Positions 1 through 5,454 of a stretch of DNA of 12,668 nt are shown one piece after another (position 1 is the first letter of the stretch; each line of letters opens with the position of its first letter). The notes beneath the pieces were generated by a model. The model had not been told where the DNA came from, made no database searches, and saw only the letters and a program-made list of their open reading frames with translations. Where the stretch lies: NCBI GenBank assembly GCA_003222065.1, contig QHUV01000056.1, forward strand, positions 1 to 12,668, read 5' to 3'. Both the position numbers and the translations under genes were made by a program. The DNA is from Gemmatimonadota bacterium (GTDB lineage Bacteria; Gemmatimonadota; Gemmatimonadetes; Gemmatimonadales; Gemmatimonadaceae).

Positions 1-295
1 CGGGCGTGAAGATGCGATAGAACTGGGCTCGCGCATTCGCGCGCACGCTGTCGATCTGCGGCTTGACCGGCTTCAGTAAGGAATCGACGCGCCGGTTCTT
101 CTCGTCGATGACGGAGTCCATCGACGCGCGCTGCGAGGATGAAAGCCCGAGATCATCGTACATCGCCGTCCGCGCCGCCCACGAACGATCCTTGTCGACG
201 TGGAGAATGACGCGCTCGGCGGAGAAGCCGAGTACGCCGCCAACGAGTACCGCGCCGAGAAGGAACATGAGCGCCTGTTGCTTGGACCGCTGCAT
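1..295 (-). CDS. Spy/CpxP-like periplasmic protein, N-terminal part
   Basis: Partial gene; only the first 98 codons are in the window. The protein begins MQRSKQQALMFLLGAVLVGG, a short basic head followed by one hydrophobic helix (about residues 8-25), so it is either membrane-anchored or exported. The part after it is helical. The stretch LGLSSSQRASMDSVI resembles the LTxxQ motif region of the Spy/CpxP/heavy-metal-sensor family, which are periplasmic chaperones or stress sensors. Charged helices with DSLLKPVKPQIDSVR follow, as in that family. The start is well fixed: the ATG overlaps the TAA of the anti-sigma-like gene by one base (TAATG), which indicates translational coupling. Its place as third gene after an ECF sigma factor suggests an envelope-stress or metal-response effector. 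The family call is moderate because the C-terminal half is outside the window. Confidence 0.7.
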   Translation of the reverse strand, partial: MQRSKQQALMFLLGAVLVGGVLGFSAERVILHVDKDRSWAARTAMYDDLGLSSSQRASMDSVIDEKNRRVDSLLKPVKPQIDSVRANARAQFYRIFTP

Positions 296-684
296 TATGG
301 TCTCCCGTTGCTTCTGTCTTTGTGTCCAACGACGTCGCGAAGCGAGGCCTCGCGATCACCCTCGAGCGTCGGCCGAATCACAGTTTCGACCGGCACAGGG
401 CTTGGCGTGAGAATGTTCTCATATGCCGTGCGGGTCTCGACTTGCCGGGCGCGGAACATCGCCACGCCGGCGGCGAGGACGAGCACGGCCGCGGCCAACA
501 GCGCCGGCCGCGCCCATCGATCGAGCTCCGCCCACCAGCCAAGGTCGACTTCGGCGATGCGTGCCAGGATCCGGGCTTCGAGGTCGTTCCAATATTGCTC
601 ACCAACCGGCGCGGCGTACATCGCGCGCAAGTTGCGCGCGACCTCGTCGTCGCCACCGTCGTTATGCCATGTGAGCTTCGTCAT
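295..684 (-). CDS. Membrane anti-sigma-factor-like protein
   Basis: A 129-residue protein directly after the ECF sigma gene, its ATG overlapping the sigma stop by four bases (ATGA). About 58 polar residues come first, then one clear membrane helix (about 60-77, PALLAAAVLVLAAGVAMF), then a 50-residue tail that would lie in the periplasm. This topology is that of an anti-sigma factor holding its sigma at the membrane. It is not a classical ZAS-type anti-sigma: there is no HxxxCxxC motif and no cysteine at all. The cytoplasmic part has aromatic and acidic residues (QYWNDLEARILARI) that could form the sigma-binding helix. The role is inferred from position, size and topology, not from sequence similarity I recognise. 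Confidence 0.65.
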   Translation of the reverse strand: MTKLTWHNDGGDDEVARNLRAMYAAPVGEQYWNDLEARILARIAEVDLGWWAELDRWARPALLAAAVLVLAAGVAMFRARQVETRTAYENILTPSPVPVETVIRPTLEGDREASLRDVVGHKDRSNGRP

Positions 685-1280
685 ATATCACTCCGTACAT
701 CTTTCAATAACCGCCGCAACGCCGCTCGCGCGTGATGCAGGTCCGATCGTGCCGTGCCCTCCGGAATACCCAACATCGATCCGATCTCGCCATGCGTGAA
801 GCCTTCCACGTCGTGCAGGACGATCACCGACCGTTGCCGGTCAGTCAGCCGCGTGAGCGCCTCCGACAGCCGCCGACGCAACTCGTCAGCTTCTCCCGGA
901 TCACGGAAGGGTGCCGGCGACGACTCCGACAACTCGTCCGCATCGCGTACCTTGCGCCGCCTTACGAGATCCAACGACGCATTCGCCATGATACGGTAGA
1001 GCCACGCCCCGAACGGCTGATCCGGGAGAAAACGGTCCAACGCTCGAAAGGCGTGGAGAAACCCCTCCTGCACCGCGTCCTCCGCGTCCTCGTGCGTGAG
1101 CACGATCGCGCGGCAAACAGCATAGGCACGCCTCTGGTGCAGCCGCACGAGCGCAGCGAACGCTTCGCTACTTCCCTGCTGAGCAGACACCACCAGTGTC
1201 CGTTCGTCCGAGCCCCTGCGCGGATCTCCGTCAGGCGACGGCATCGCGAAGGTCGATTGGACTGCGGTCGCAGCGGTCAT
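681..1280 (-). CDS. RNA polymerase ECF sigma factor (sigma-70 family)
   Basis: A 199-residue extracytoplasmic-function sigma factor, which directs RNA polymerase to stress promoters. Region 2 (about 41-110) contains EDAEDAVQEGFLHAFRALDRF and FGAWLYRIMANASLDLVRRRK, the core-binding and -10 recognition helices. Region 4 (about 132-190) contains LTDRQRSVIVLHDVEGFTHG and then the -35-binding helix-turn-helix IGSMLGIPEGTARSDLHHAR. Region 3 is absent, as expected for ECF factors. I chose the ATG at 1280 because AGGAG lies upstream (about 14 bases away, rather far). An ATG at 1244 has no ribosome site, and the frame stays open further upstream to 1367. It heads an overlapping three-gene unit with the anti-sigma-like and Spy-like genes. 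Such units are often autoregulated, but I see no convincing promoter. Confidence 0.9.
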   Translation of the reverse strand: MTAATAVQSTFAMPSPDGDPRRGSDERTLVVSAQQGSSEAFAALVRLHQRRAYAVCRAIVLTHEDAEDAVQEGFLHAFRALDRFLPDQPFGAWLYRIMANASLDLVRRRKVRDADELSESSPAPFRDPGEADELRRRLSEALTRLTDRQRSVIVLHDVEGFTHGEIGSMLGIPEGTARSDLHHARAALRRLLKDVRSDI

Positions 1281-1359
1281 TCTCGGTCTGTGAACTCCTG
1301 CCAATGTCCACTGGATGTACGGCGAGCGCTGGCCGAGCGTTGAGGACGGCGGAATGCAC

Positions 1360-1950
1360 TCAGACACCGGTGCCGTCGAGGCCCAAGTCCGCTGCCCGCG
1401 CGCGCATCGCGTCGATCACGAATTGGATATGGCCGTCGAGATCTACGCCCAACTCCTGCGCGCCGAGCACGACGTCGTCGCGGTTCACACCGCGCGCGAA
1501 TGCCTTGTCCTTCATTTTCTTTCGCACGGAGCGCGCGTCGACCTCGTGCAGACTTTTCGATGGCCGAACGAGTGCCGTGGCCGTGACGAGACCGGTGAGC
1601 TCGTCGACCGCGAACAATGCCTTGGCCATCGTAGACTCGCGACCTACGCCACTGTACGTCGCGTGTCCGAGTATCGCCTGAAGAATGTCGTCGGGCCAGC
1701 CGCGCTCGCGCAGAATGCGGACGCCATGCGCTGGGTGTTCTTCGGTGGCGGAATGCGCGGCATTGGGGAATCGCTCGTAGTCGAAGTCGTGGATCAAACC
1801 GGCGAGTCCCCAGCGGTCGGCGTCCTCGCGGAATTTTTCGGCGTATGCCCGCATGGCGGCCTCGACGGCCAGCATATGCTTACGCAGCGATTCGCTAGTC
1901 GTGTACTCGTGCATGAGCGCCAGTGCGTCGGCGCGAGACGGAAGAGACAT
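1360..1950 (-). CDS. HD-domain metal-dependent hydrolase
   Basis: A 196-residue single-domain HD phosphohydrolase. The metal-binding set is visible: His25 (SLRKHMLAVE), the His54-Asp55 doublet in GLIHDFDYERFP, His72 and His75 in EEHPAHGVRIL, His96 in AILGHATYSG, and Asp116 in AVDELTGL. HD enzymes cleave phosphomonoesters or phosphodiesters, often of nucleotides, but nothing here fixes the substrate. The HDFDYERFP signature and length match small uncharacterised HD proteins widespread in bacteria. No signal peptide or membrane helix is visible, so it is likely cytoplasmic. It ends 79 bp before the sigma gene and is divergent from the ATPase gene. No good ribosome-binding site precedes the ATG; on the coding strand the leader reads CTACCCCA. 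Confidence 0.85.
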   Translation of the reverse strand: MSLPSRADALALMHEYTTSESLRKHMLAVEAAMRAYAEKFREDADRWGLAGLIHDFDYERFPNAAHSATEEHPAHGVRILRERGWPDDILQAILGHATYSGVGRESTMAKALFAVDELTGLVTATALVRPSKSLHEVDARSVRKKMKDKAFARGVNRDDVVLGAQELGVDLDGHIQFVIDAMRARAADLGLDGTGV

Positions 1951-1966
1951 TGGGGTAGAGCAGTGT

Positions 1967-2015
1967 GCGTTGAGCGCAGCGCGTGGGGCGTGGAGCGTAG
2001 CGCGTGAGGCGTGAA
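1967..2015. repeat. Seven tandem GCGTNNN heptamers
   Basis: Forty-nine bases between the divergent HD and ATPase genes read exactly as seven 7-mers: GCGTTGA, GCGCAGC, GCGTGGG, GCGTGGA, GCGTAGC, GCGTGAG, GCGTGAA. Six of seven begin GCGT. The unit length is not a multiple of three and the array lies outside both genes. It resembles the short tandemly repeated heptamers known between genes in cyanobacteria, though the sequence differs. Confidence 0.75.
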
Positions 2016-2069
2016 TAGAACACTATCAAGCGCCACCCGCCAACGAACGAACCAACCGCCGACCACCGC

Positions 2070-2888
2070 GTGGCCCATCTTCGCAGCATCGCCAAGAACG
2101 CTCCGAGCTCCGAGAACGCCGAGCGCTTTCCGTTCAGCGTGCCGGTGGTGCGTGCGTTGGAGGAGCTGTCGCTCGATTCGGCGGTGACCTTCTTCGTCGG
2201 TGAGAATGGCTCGGGGAAGTCGACGATTCTCGAGGGGATTGCGGCCGCCGCGCGGCTGCCGACGGTAGGGGCCGTCGAAGTCAACGATGACGCAACCCTC
2301 GGTGCGCAGCGAGCGCTCGGTCGTTCGTTGAAGCTCATTTGGCGTCAGCGCACGCGGCGCGGATTCTTTCTGCGCGCCGAGGATTTCTTCGGCTTCACGA
2401 AATCCCTCTCGAAGATGCGCGCCGAGTTCATCGCGCGACTCGCCGAGCTCGATATCGAATATCAGGACCGGTCCGCGTGGGCGAAGGGACTGGCGCAGCT
2501 TCCCGTGCGAAGATCGCTCGCGGAAATGGAGCGTCGTTATGGCATCGACCTCGACGCCAACTCCCACGGACAGAGCTTTCTGCGTTTGTTCGCGTCGCGG
2601 TTCGTGCCCGGCGGCCTCTATTTGCTCGACGAGCCAGAAGCTCCGCTCTCACCGCAGAGTCAACTCGCGCTCATCGCGATGATCGGCGACATGTTGGCGC
2701 AGGACGCGCAGTTCATTATTGCAACCCACTCACCGATTCTACTGGCGTTCCCGGGTGCGCTGATCTACAGCTGTGATCGAGTGCCAATCGAGCCGGTCCG
2801 GTTCGACGAATTAGATCACGTGGTGCTGACGCGCGATTTTCTGAATGATCCGTCGCGATTTCTGAGACACTTGGAGAGTGGCCGGTAG
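2070..2888 (+). CDS. ABC/RecF-type AAA family ATPase (COG3910-like)
   Basis: A 272-residue stand-alone P-loop ATPase. Walker A is GENGSGKST (44-52). A signature-like motif SHGQS (165-169) stands in for LSGGQ. Walker B is YLLDEPEAPLS (184-194), and the H-loop is IATHSP with His220. The N-terminal stretch FPFSVPVVRALEEL before the P-loop is typical of the predicted ATPases grouped as COG3910. They have an ABC-type head domain but no membrane partner or coiled coil, and no established job. No TOPRIM nuclease or other partner gene is adjacent, so I do not call it a defence gene. It starts with GTG and has no clear ribosome-binding site. It is transcribed alone, divergent from the HD gene and convergent with the small membrane protein gene 42 bp downstream. 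Confidence 0.85.
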   Translation: MAHLRSIAKNAPSSENAERFPFSVPVVRALEELSLDSAVTFFVGENGSGKSTILEGIAAAARLPTVGAVEVNDDATLGAQRALGRSLKLIWRQRTRRGFFLRAEDFFGFTKSLSKMRAEFIARLAELDIEYQDRSAWAKGLAQLPVRRSLAEMERRYGIDLDANSHGQSFLRLFASRFVPGGLYLLDEPEAPLSPQSQLALIAMIGDMLAQDAQFIIATHSPILLAFPGALIYSCDRVPIEPVRFDELDHVVLTRDFLNDPSRFLRHLESGR

Positions 2889-2928
2889 TCGGTGGTCAGT
2901 GATTCACTACTGATGACCGACCACCGAC
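2888..2928. terminator. Hairpin between convergent genes
   Basis: GTCGGTGGTC (2888-2897) pairs perfectly with GACCACCGAC (2919-2928) around a 21-base loop that can pair further. It starts on the last base of the ATPase stop codon and ends two bases before the stop of the opposing gene, so it could end transcription from both sides. There is no T-tract, so intrinsic termination is uncertain. CCGACCACCG from this hairpin also occurs at 2059-2068, just before the ATPase start. Confidence 0.5.
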
Positions 2929-2929
2929 C

Positions 2930-3115
2930 TCACCGTTCCGCAGCCTTCGTCGGCTTTTCCGACGCGTAATAGCGATTGGTCAGCGTAACGATGGCGCCGA
3001 GCAAGAGGAAGAGCGAGAGGGCGCCGATGACGAGACCGGCAAAGGCGGCGCCCATGTCGGAGCCGTGCGCGGCGTGGGCCTTCTGTGTCGGCGAGTGGGG
3101 ATGTGTGTCGGCCAT
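2930..3115 (-). CDS. Small single-pass membrane protein, unknown function
   Basis: A 61-residue protein beginning MADTHPHSPTQKAHAAHGSD. The first 20 residues are polar and hold four histidines. A strongly hydrophobic helix follows (about 22-46, GAAFAGLVIGALSLFLLLGAI onward), and then a short basic tail (NRYYASEKPTKAAER). It looks like an N-in or N-out single-span inner-membrane protein. I do not recognise a family. It starts 26 bp after the cyclophilin stop codon on the same strand and is probably cotranscribed with it. The ATG at 3115 was chosen because it starts the segment with a natural protein composition. The same frame is open further upstream, but there it runs through the cyclophilin gene in the wrong frame and gives arginine-rich nonsense. 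Confidence 0.65.
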   Translation of the reverse strand: MADTHPHSPTQKAHAAHGSDMGAAFAGLVIGALSLFLLLGAIVTLTNRYYASEKPTKAAER

Positions 3116-3141
3116 GGCTGTTTTCGGAGCGCGTCCTTTCG

Positions 3142-3600
3142 TTAGGCGACGCGCACGCTGTTCATGACGTCGTTCTTCTGAATCTTCTTCACCACGTCGA
3201 TACCCTCGACGACCTTGCCGAAGACCGTGTGGACGCCGTTCAGGTGGCGGCAGTTTGCGTCGTTGAGCACGATGAAGAACTGGCTGCCACCGGTGTCTTT
3301 GCCGGCGTGGGCCATCGAGAGCGCGCCGACCTCGTGCGTGCGCGGATTGCCGGCCGTCTCGCATTTGATCTTGTAGCCGGGACCGCCGGTGCCGATACGC
3401 GGATCACCGGCCGGAAGGTCTCGCGAATTCGGGTCGCCGCCCTGAATGACGAAGTCGGAAATGACGCGGTGGAACTTCACGCCGTCATAGAAGCCACTGT
3501 TGGCGAGCTTCTCGAAGTTCTCGACTGTTTTCGGCGCGTCCTTTTCGTACAGGTCCGCGACCATGGAGCCGCGATTGGTTTCGAACGTGGCGCGTTTCAC
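3142..3600 (-). CDS. Cyclophilin-type peptidyl-prolyl cis-trans isomerase
   Basis: A 152-residue single-domain cyclophilin, which speeds cis-trans isomerisation of proline bonds during folding. Key elements are [15 protein letters not shown] (43-57, catalytic Arg45 and Gln53), [16 protein letters not shown] (95-110) and [12 protein letters not shown] (119-130, His124). The tryptophan that makes eukaryotic cyclophilin A sensitive to cyclosporin is His119 here, as in many bacterial members, so weak cyclosporin binding is expected. There is no signal peptide, so it should be cytoplasmic. The start is GTG, giving the usual N-terminus [21 protein letters not shown]; no clear ribosome-binding site precedes it. 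The stop codon TAA is embedded in the recurrent octamer CGTTAGGC (read on the plus strand). The small membrane protein gene follows after 26 bp. Confidence 0.95.
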   Translation of the reverse strand: MKRATFETNRGSMVADLYEKDAPKTVENFEKLANSGFYDGVKFHRVISDFVIQGGDPNSRDLPAGDPRIGTGGPGYKIKCETAGNPRTHEVGALSMAHAGKDTGGSQFFIVLNDANCRHLNGVHTVFGKVVEGIDVVKKIQKNDVMNSVRVA

Positions 3601-3928
3601 GATTGAGACTGGGGAAAGAGTACCCCAAAACTAATCGAGGACGGGTGGCTGATGTTTGCGGGACGCCTTTCACCGCATTGAGTGCGAGGCAGAACAGGCC
3701 TTTTGATCACGGATTACCCGGATCGGCTACGGATTACTCCGTGGTCGCGTGACGGCCCGTGGTCTCCGTGACCTTATCAATCTTTGAAGACGCACCAATC
3801 ATGGCTCTGGCGCGACAAGCACTCTGAGGCGCCTTCAAAGACTCAAGACGGCGCGTTGAGCGCGAGGTTCTGTTGCCACCCGGAGCGATCCGCACCATCC
3901 GGGAGATCCGTGATAGTTCGGCTTGGAT
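3601..3928. other. Gene-free stretch with short repeats
   Basis: No reading frame here looks like a protein, and I see no tRNA or known RNA. Two small structures stand out. CCGTGGTC..GTGAC is repeated nearly in tandem (3739-3753 and 3757-3772), just after two copies of CGGATTAC. TCTTTGAAG (3781-3789) is inverted as CTTCAAAGA (3833-3841), extending to a 13-bp stem with one mismatch around a loop of about 35 bases. The leader of the cyclophilin gene lies at the left end. I see no convincing promoter. Confidence 0.5.
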
Positions 3929-3932
3929 GACT

Positions 3933-4257
3933 CCAATTTTTGGGTCTTCCGGAAATTTCGGTTACGGAGCGACAAGGGAACAGGAGCCGCTGACACCGCT
4001 GACACGGCGCTGAGACCACTGACTTACTCTTCAGCAGCGACGGCTCCCCGCTCCAAGTGGCAGCTGGTTTTTGTTCAAATGCCTCGGGAAGCTTCCAAAG
4101 GCCAGGGAAGCCTCCCGGCGCATTTCACAAATTCAAATCATCACTGGGGCGCGGAGCTCTCCTGCACACGGAGCCCGTCAGCGGTTTCAGGGCAGCGTCA
4201 GCGGTTTCAGCGGCCTCCTACGGCGCCTCCCGAAATTCCGCGAAGAACCCAATTTTT
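3933..4257. mobile_element. Long imperfect foldback element, MITE-like
   Basis: The two halves of this stretch are imperfect reverse complements of each other over almost the whole length, centred near 4101. Outer arms: CCAATTTTTGGGTCTTCCGG at 3933 onward against the complement of 4229-4257 (both share TTGGGT, CTTC, GGAA and ATTTCGG). Middle arms: 3982-4023 against the complement of 4177-4219, both built of CCGCTGAMACCGCTGAC-like units. Inner arms: 4076-4096 against 4106-4126, about 17 of 21 paired. GACT stands directly outside both ends (3929-3932 and 4258-4261), a possible target-site duplication. No protein is encoded. These traits fit a non-autonomous foldback or MITE-like element; mobility is inferred, not shown. 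Confidence 0.6.
4176..4210 (+). repeat. Two direct copies of CGTCAGCGGTTTCAG
   Basis: A 15-base word occurs at 4176-4190 and 4196-4210, five bases apart. Degenerate opposite-strand versions (CCGCTGACACCGCTGAC and neighbours) fill 3986-4023 in the other arm of the foldback element, so the element looks built from amplified units of this word. Confidence 0.75.
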
Positions 4258-4259
4258 GA

Positions 4260-4733
4260 CTAGCGAATACTGCTCGTGCGCGCCGGAACCGACGACATGA
4301 AGTGATACACACGCGCGACTTTGCACCCGGCGAGCAACGCTGGTGTGAATGTCCACTTGCCGATCACGCCGTGGACGTTGTCGGTGAACCACTTGTTCGA
4401 GACTTTCACAACTTTGAATGTCCGCAGGTCGGCGCGGCCGAGTGTGTCGATGACGACGTCGATCTTGATCTCGGCGCTGCCGTTCTTACGAAGGGCGGAC
4501 TCGGGCGTGCTCTGAAAGGGGGCGGGCTTCATGGCCACCGGCGCGGGGAGGCGTTCGACCTCGAGATCAGGCTTCAGCGCGGCGCGCCGGCGGGCTTCGA
4601 CGCAGTCGCCGTAGGCGAGTGGCCCGGCGATGCGGGCGCCCGTCTCGAACTCGGGAGCTTGCGAAGCGTGTGAGCACGCGGCAACGAATAGCGCCGCGAG
4701 CGCGAACGGGACCGAGCGAAAAATGCACATCAT
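4260..4733 (-). CDS. Lipoprotein with TonB C-terminal domain
   Basis: A 157-residue exported protein. The N-terminus is a lipoprotein signal peptide: basic Arg6, hydrophobic VPFALAALF, then lipobox VAAC with Cys20 as the lipidated residue. After a linker rich in Pro and Ala (about 55-80), residues 85-145 form a TonB_C-like alpha/beta domain (SAEIKIDVVIDTLGRADLRT, then IGKWTFTPALLAGCKVARVY). In TonB this domain contacts outer-membrane receptors. Here there is no transmembrane anchor or long proline linker of true TonB, so a structural or partner-binding envelope role is more likely than energy transduction. Cys44 and Cys137 could form a disulfide. It is last in the seven-gene cluster, 24 bp after nth. 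Its TAG stop lies within the GACT sequence at the edge of the foldback element. Confidence 0.8.
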   Translation of the reverse strand: MMCIFRSVPFALAALFVAACSHASQAPEFETGARIAGPLAYGDCVEARRRAALKPDLEVERLPAPVAMKPAPFQSTPESALRKNGSAEIKIDVVIDTLGRADLRTFKVVKVSNKWFTDNVHGVIGKWTFTPALLAGCKVARVYHFMSSVPARTSSIR

Positions 4734-4743
4734 CCAAGAAGGG

Positions 4744-4755
4744 GGAGAATTCTCC
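4744..4755. promoter_or_regulatory. GGAGAATTCTCC palindrome before the TonB-C gene
   Basis: A perfect 12-bp palindrome lies between nth and the TonB-C lipoprotein gene, 10 bases before the lipoprotein ATG. AGAAGG and CCTTCT flank it almost symmetrically. It could be an operator or an RNA hairpin that hides AAGGAG on the minus strand. That AAGGAG sits about 18 bases from the ATG, too far for a normal ribosome site. The function is a guess. Confidence 0.3.
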
Positions 4756-4757
4756 TT

Positions 4758-5444
4758 CTATACTCGCGACGATGGGCAAAGGTCACTAAGCACACATTGC
4801 TCACACTTCGGTGTGCGCGCGACGCAGATCTGTCGCCCATGCTCGATAAGGAGATGCGCCAGCAACGTCCATTGATCGCGGGGGAAGAGGGGCATCAAAT
4901 CCTGCTCGATCTTCACCGCGTCGGTGTTCTTCGTGAGCGCGAGGCGCTGGCTGACGCGCGTGACATGGGTGTCGACGACGATGCCCTCGTTCCGATCGTA
5001 CGCGTTGCCGAGGATGACGTTCGCGGTCTTCCGGCCGACGCCGGGGAGCTCGACCAGCTGCTCCATCGTCGACGGTACGACGCCATCGTGCTGGTCGGCG
5101 ATCGCGGTCGCCATGCCAACCAGACTGCGGGATTTGTTGCGGAAGAAGCCCGTGCTCTTGATCATCTCCTCCAGCTCCTCGAGCTTCGCCGCCGCGAGTG
5201 CCGCGGGCGTTGCATAACGACGAAAGAGCGCCGGGGTCACCATGTTGACGCGCTTGTCAGTGCATTGCGCGCTCAAGATGGTGGCAACGAGGAGCTGATA
5301 CGGAGACTGAAAGTCGAGCGCGCAGTGCGCGTCGGGATACGCGCGACGCAATCGAGCGAAGATTTCCGGAGCGCGTTTCGCCGGCGGCGCGCGGCGCGAT
5401 GCGGGCCCGCGTGCCGCGCGCTTTGCGTTTTTCTTCGTACGCAT
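4758..5444 (-). CDS. nth: Endonuclease III, DNA glycosylase/AP lyase
   Basis: A 228-residue base-excision repair enzyme that removes oxidised pyrimidines and cuts at the abasic site. The helix-hairpin-helix LPGVGRKTANVIL carries the catalytic Lys139, and the catalytic Asp158 follows in VVDTHVTR. The C-terminal iron-sulfur loop has the full Cys-x6-Cys-x2-Cys-x5-Cys pattern (Cys207, 214, 217, 223). The first 25 residues are a lysine/arginine/alanine-rich tail (MRTKKNAKRAARGPASRRAP) that the E. coli enzyme lacks. I placed the start at the ATG at 5444, 10 bp after the PolX stop; the frame is open further upstream but only inside polX. It is cotranscribed with polX, forming a repair pair. No strong ribosome-binding site is seen. 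Confidence 0.97.
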   Translation of the reverse strand: MRTKKNAKRAARGPASRRAPPAKRAPEIFARLRRAYPDAHCALDFQSPYQLLVATILSAQCTDKRVNMVTPALFRRYATPAALAAAKLEELEEMIKSTGFFRNKSRSLVGMATAIADQHDGVVPSTMEQLVELPGVGRKTANVILGNAYDRNEGIVVDTHVTRVSQRLALTKNTDAVKIEQDLMPLFPRDQWTLLAHLLIEHGRQICVARTPKCEQCVLSDLCPSSRV

Positions 5445-5454
5445 GGCGCGAAAG

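Noticed and set aside
200..799. A 199-codon plus-strand frame over the sigma operon
   Set aside because: It is antisense to three well-supported overlapping genes, is rich in Arg and Ser, and shows no domain.
1315..2007. A 230-codon plus-strand frame opposite the HD gene
   Set aside because: The minus strand encodes a clear HD-domain protein. The plus-strand product has no recognisable motif and ends in the heptamer array.
2070..2888. ATPase gene as part of an OLD/Gabija-like or other defence system
   Set aside because: It has no TOPRIM domain, nuclease partner or helicase neighbour. The sequence fits a stand-alone COG3910-type ATPase.
1360..2888. HD hydrolase plus ATPase as a paired nucleotide-signalling system
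   Set aside because: The genes are divergent, separated by a repeat array, and neither carries a synthetase or effector motif that would link them.
3923..4300. A 125-codon plus-strand frame spanning the foldback element
   Set aside because: The sequence is explained by inverted arms. The predicted peptide is low in hydrophobic core and proline- and serine-rich, with no ribosome site of note.
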